This document shows positions 62,868 to 64,000 of a stretch of DNA of 64,000 nucleotides, one piece after another. The notes beneath the pieces were generated by a model that was given only the letters and a program-made list of their open reading frames with translations, was not told the origin of the DNA and made no database searches. Every line of letters starts with the position of its first letter. Positions within the stretch are counted from its first letter, which is position 1. Origin of the DNA: Epinephelus fuscoguttatus (Eukaryota; Chordata; Actinopteri; Perciformes; Serranidae); the NCBI RefSeq assembly GCF_011397635.1, contig NC_064758.1, positions 22,589,513-22,653,512 of the forward strand, read 5' to 3'. Position numbers and translations under genes: made by a program.

Positions 62868-64000
62868 TGAAAGCCAATATCATTTTAAGCCATTATTGTG
62901 CAGTAATTCTAGGTGACAGATATTCCAGTTAGTGGCAGGGTAGCCAGCTAATCTGACCAGAAATCAATTGTGGATCTGTCACTCATCGGTGCACCTGCAG
63001 TAACATCACAAACACCTGTTAACAAACAGCTCATTGCGGTTATGGTGTGCTTAGAGGCAGCCTGACTGAAGAATAAACTTCATTAACCTTTTGCATGCAT
63101 CCCACTTTTGGCTGTCTGACGTCAGTTGTCTGACTCAGCAATGAACCATCTACAGTTGTGCAGCAGTTTTATCATTGTGATGAAGTCATGTGTGCTGAGC
63201 TTATCTGAAACAAAAACAGCTTGTCACTGCCAAGATTGTACAGCATGCTGTTGATGTCTTCAGGAAAATACTTTGTGAAATTAACAGAAGCACAGATGAG
63301 AGGTCAAGTTATAGATTGAAGGAGTTGGAGGAAGGTGAATCAGGTGTTTTGATTATTTGGCTCTGTGTGATCCAAGATATGTCGACCTGATTTTCTGGTA
63401 TGCTTTGTTTCTTTTTTTGTTTTTTTATTGTCTGTAACTGTTATGTGTTGTGTCTCTGCAACTTTGTTTAGATGTGCAGCTGCCTCTTTTGGCCGTGACA
63501 CTGTTTTAAAGGAGACTTTTAATCTAAATGAAGCTTTTCCTGGTTTGATACATTTTGAATAAAAAATAATTCTGATGAAAGATAAATTACACAGTCAGGA
63601 ATCAGTGATATGGCTTGACTTACAGTCTTTTGGGGTTGGTAAATTTACTCTCCTTCACTTTGGCCTTCTCAGTGCTGTAACTGTCCCCGGCTCCAAACCC
63701 CACTGTACTCACACAGCTGGCTCGAGAGTGCTGTCTCTGCCAATATAAAATGCACAATGTAATAGAAGTAATGGAGGAGGTAGAGCAATACTCAGTCTGC
63801 ACTCAAACAGAACGTGAAGACTTTAAAAGCTTGGAAGGAACATTAGTTTTATTTCTTTGGCAAAAACAACTCCAGGATGCTGACTGTGTCCAGTCTGATT
63901 GCTGGATGGTTCTTCCAGTTCATAGTATGTATAATCTCAATTTTGATCATGGCACCACCAACACAATTGCACTGAAGTGTTTTTATCCTGTACAGGAAGG

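Larger units (their letters stand above)
49536..64000 (+). other. dip2b: dip2b intron 1 (partial), no other gene
   Basis: At least 14.4 kb. No further DIP2 exon was recognised; the next exon should read like DITQKGYEKKR in human, and I did not see it. Repeats are listed separately. GCTAGC words lie at 49591-49598, 49711-49720 and 49751-49758. Minus-strand open frames (54917-55420, 58297-58785) overlap repeats or show no domain. Confidence 0.6.

Overview
This is vertebrate nuclear DNA. Four protein-coding genes have GT-AG introns, AATAAA-type poly(A) signals, GT microsatellites and many short transposon relics. Protein similarity to human LARP4, ASB8, ATF7 and DIP2B, together with recognisable repeat families (terminal-inverted-repeat MITEs, a tRNA-derived SINE, LINE tails), points to a ray-finned fish, most likely a percomorph teleost. 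I cannot name the species. All four genes are on the + strand.

Layout. About 1-11.8 kb: larp4, La-related protein 4, entered after its 5' exons; 14 coding exons end at 9632 and a long 3' UTR follows. About 13.8-17.2 kb: asb8, a 289-residue ankyrin/SOCS-box protein, with a non-coding first exon and three coding exons. About 23.1-44.5 kb: atf7, a CRE-binding bZIP factor of 485 residues, with a GC-rich promoter and non-coding exon near 23.1 kb, 11 coding exons (28979-41549) and a 2.8 kb 3' UTR. About 49.2 kb to the end: promoter and first coding exon of dip2b; the remaining 14.4 kb lies in its first intron.

The genes are not an operon and share no pathway: LARP4 acts on cytoplasmic poly(A) mRNA, ASB8 is a substrate receptor of a Cullin-5 ubiquitin ligase, ATF7 is a nuclear transcription factor, and DIP2B carries a DMAP1-binding domain followed by adenylate-forming-like domains. 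What links them is synteny: all four human orthologues lie on 12q13.

The most interesting non-coding observation is a ~185-nt element present twice in larp4 introns (5815-5996 and 8966-9158). A C-box-like start, a D-box-like end, a short terminal stem and long conserved blocks resemble a C/D box small nucleolar RNA. The second copy ends 81 nt before the next exon, which is where intron-encoded C/D snoRNAs usually sit. Other points are clusters of GCTAGC/GTTAGC words just inside the first introns of asb8, atf7 and dip2b, a SINE with a perfect 12-bp target duplication, a nested minisatellite near 19.6-20.1 kb, and a MITE family with internal subrepeats. All calls come from reading the sequence and from memory of the protein families; nothing was searched.
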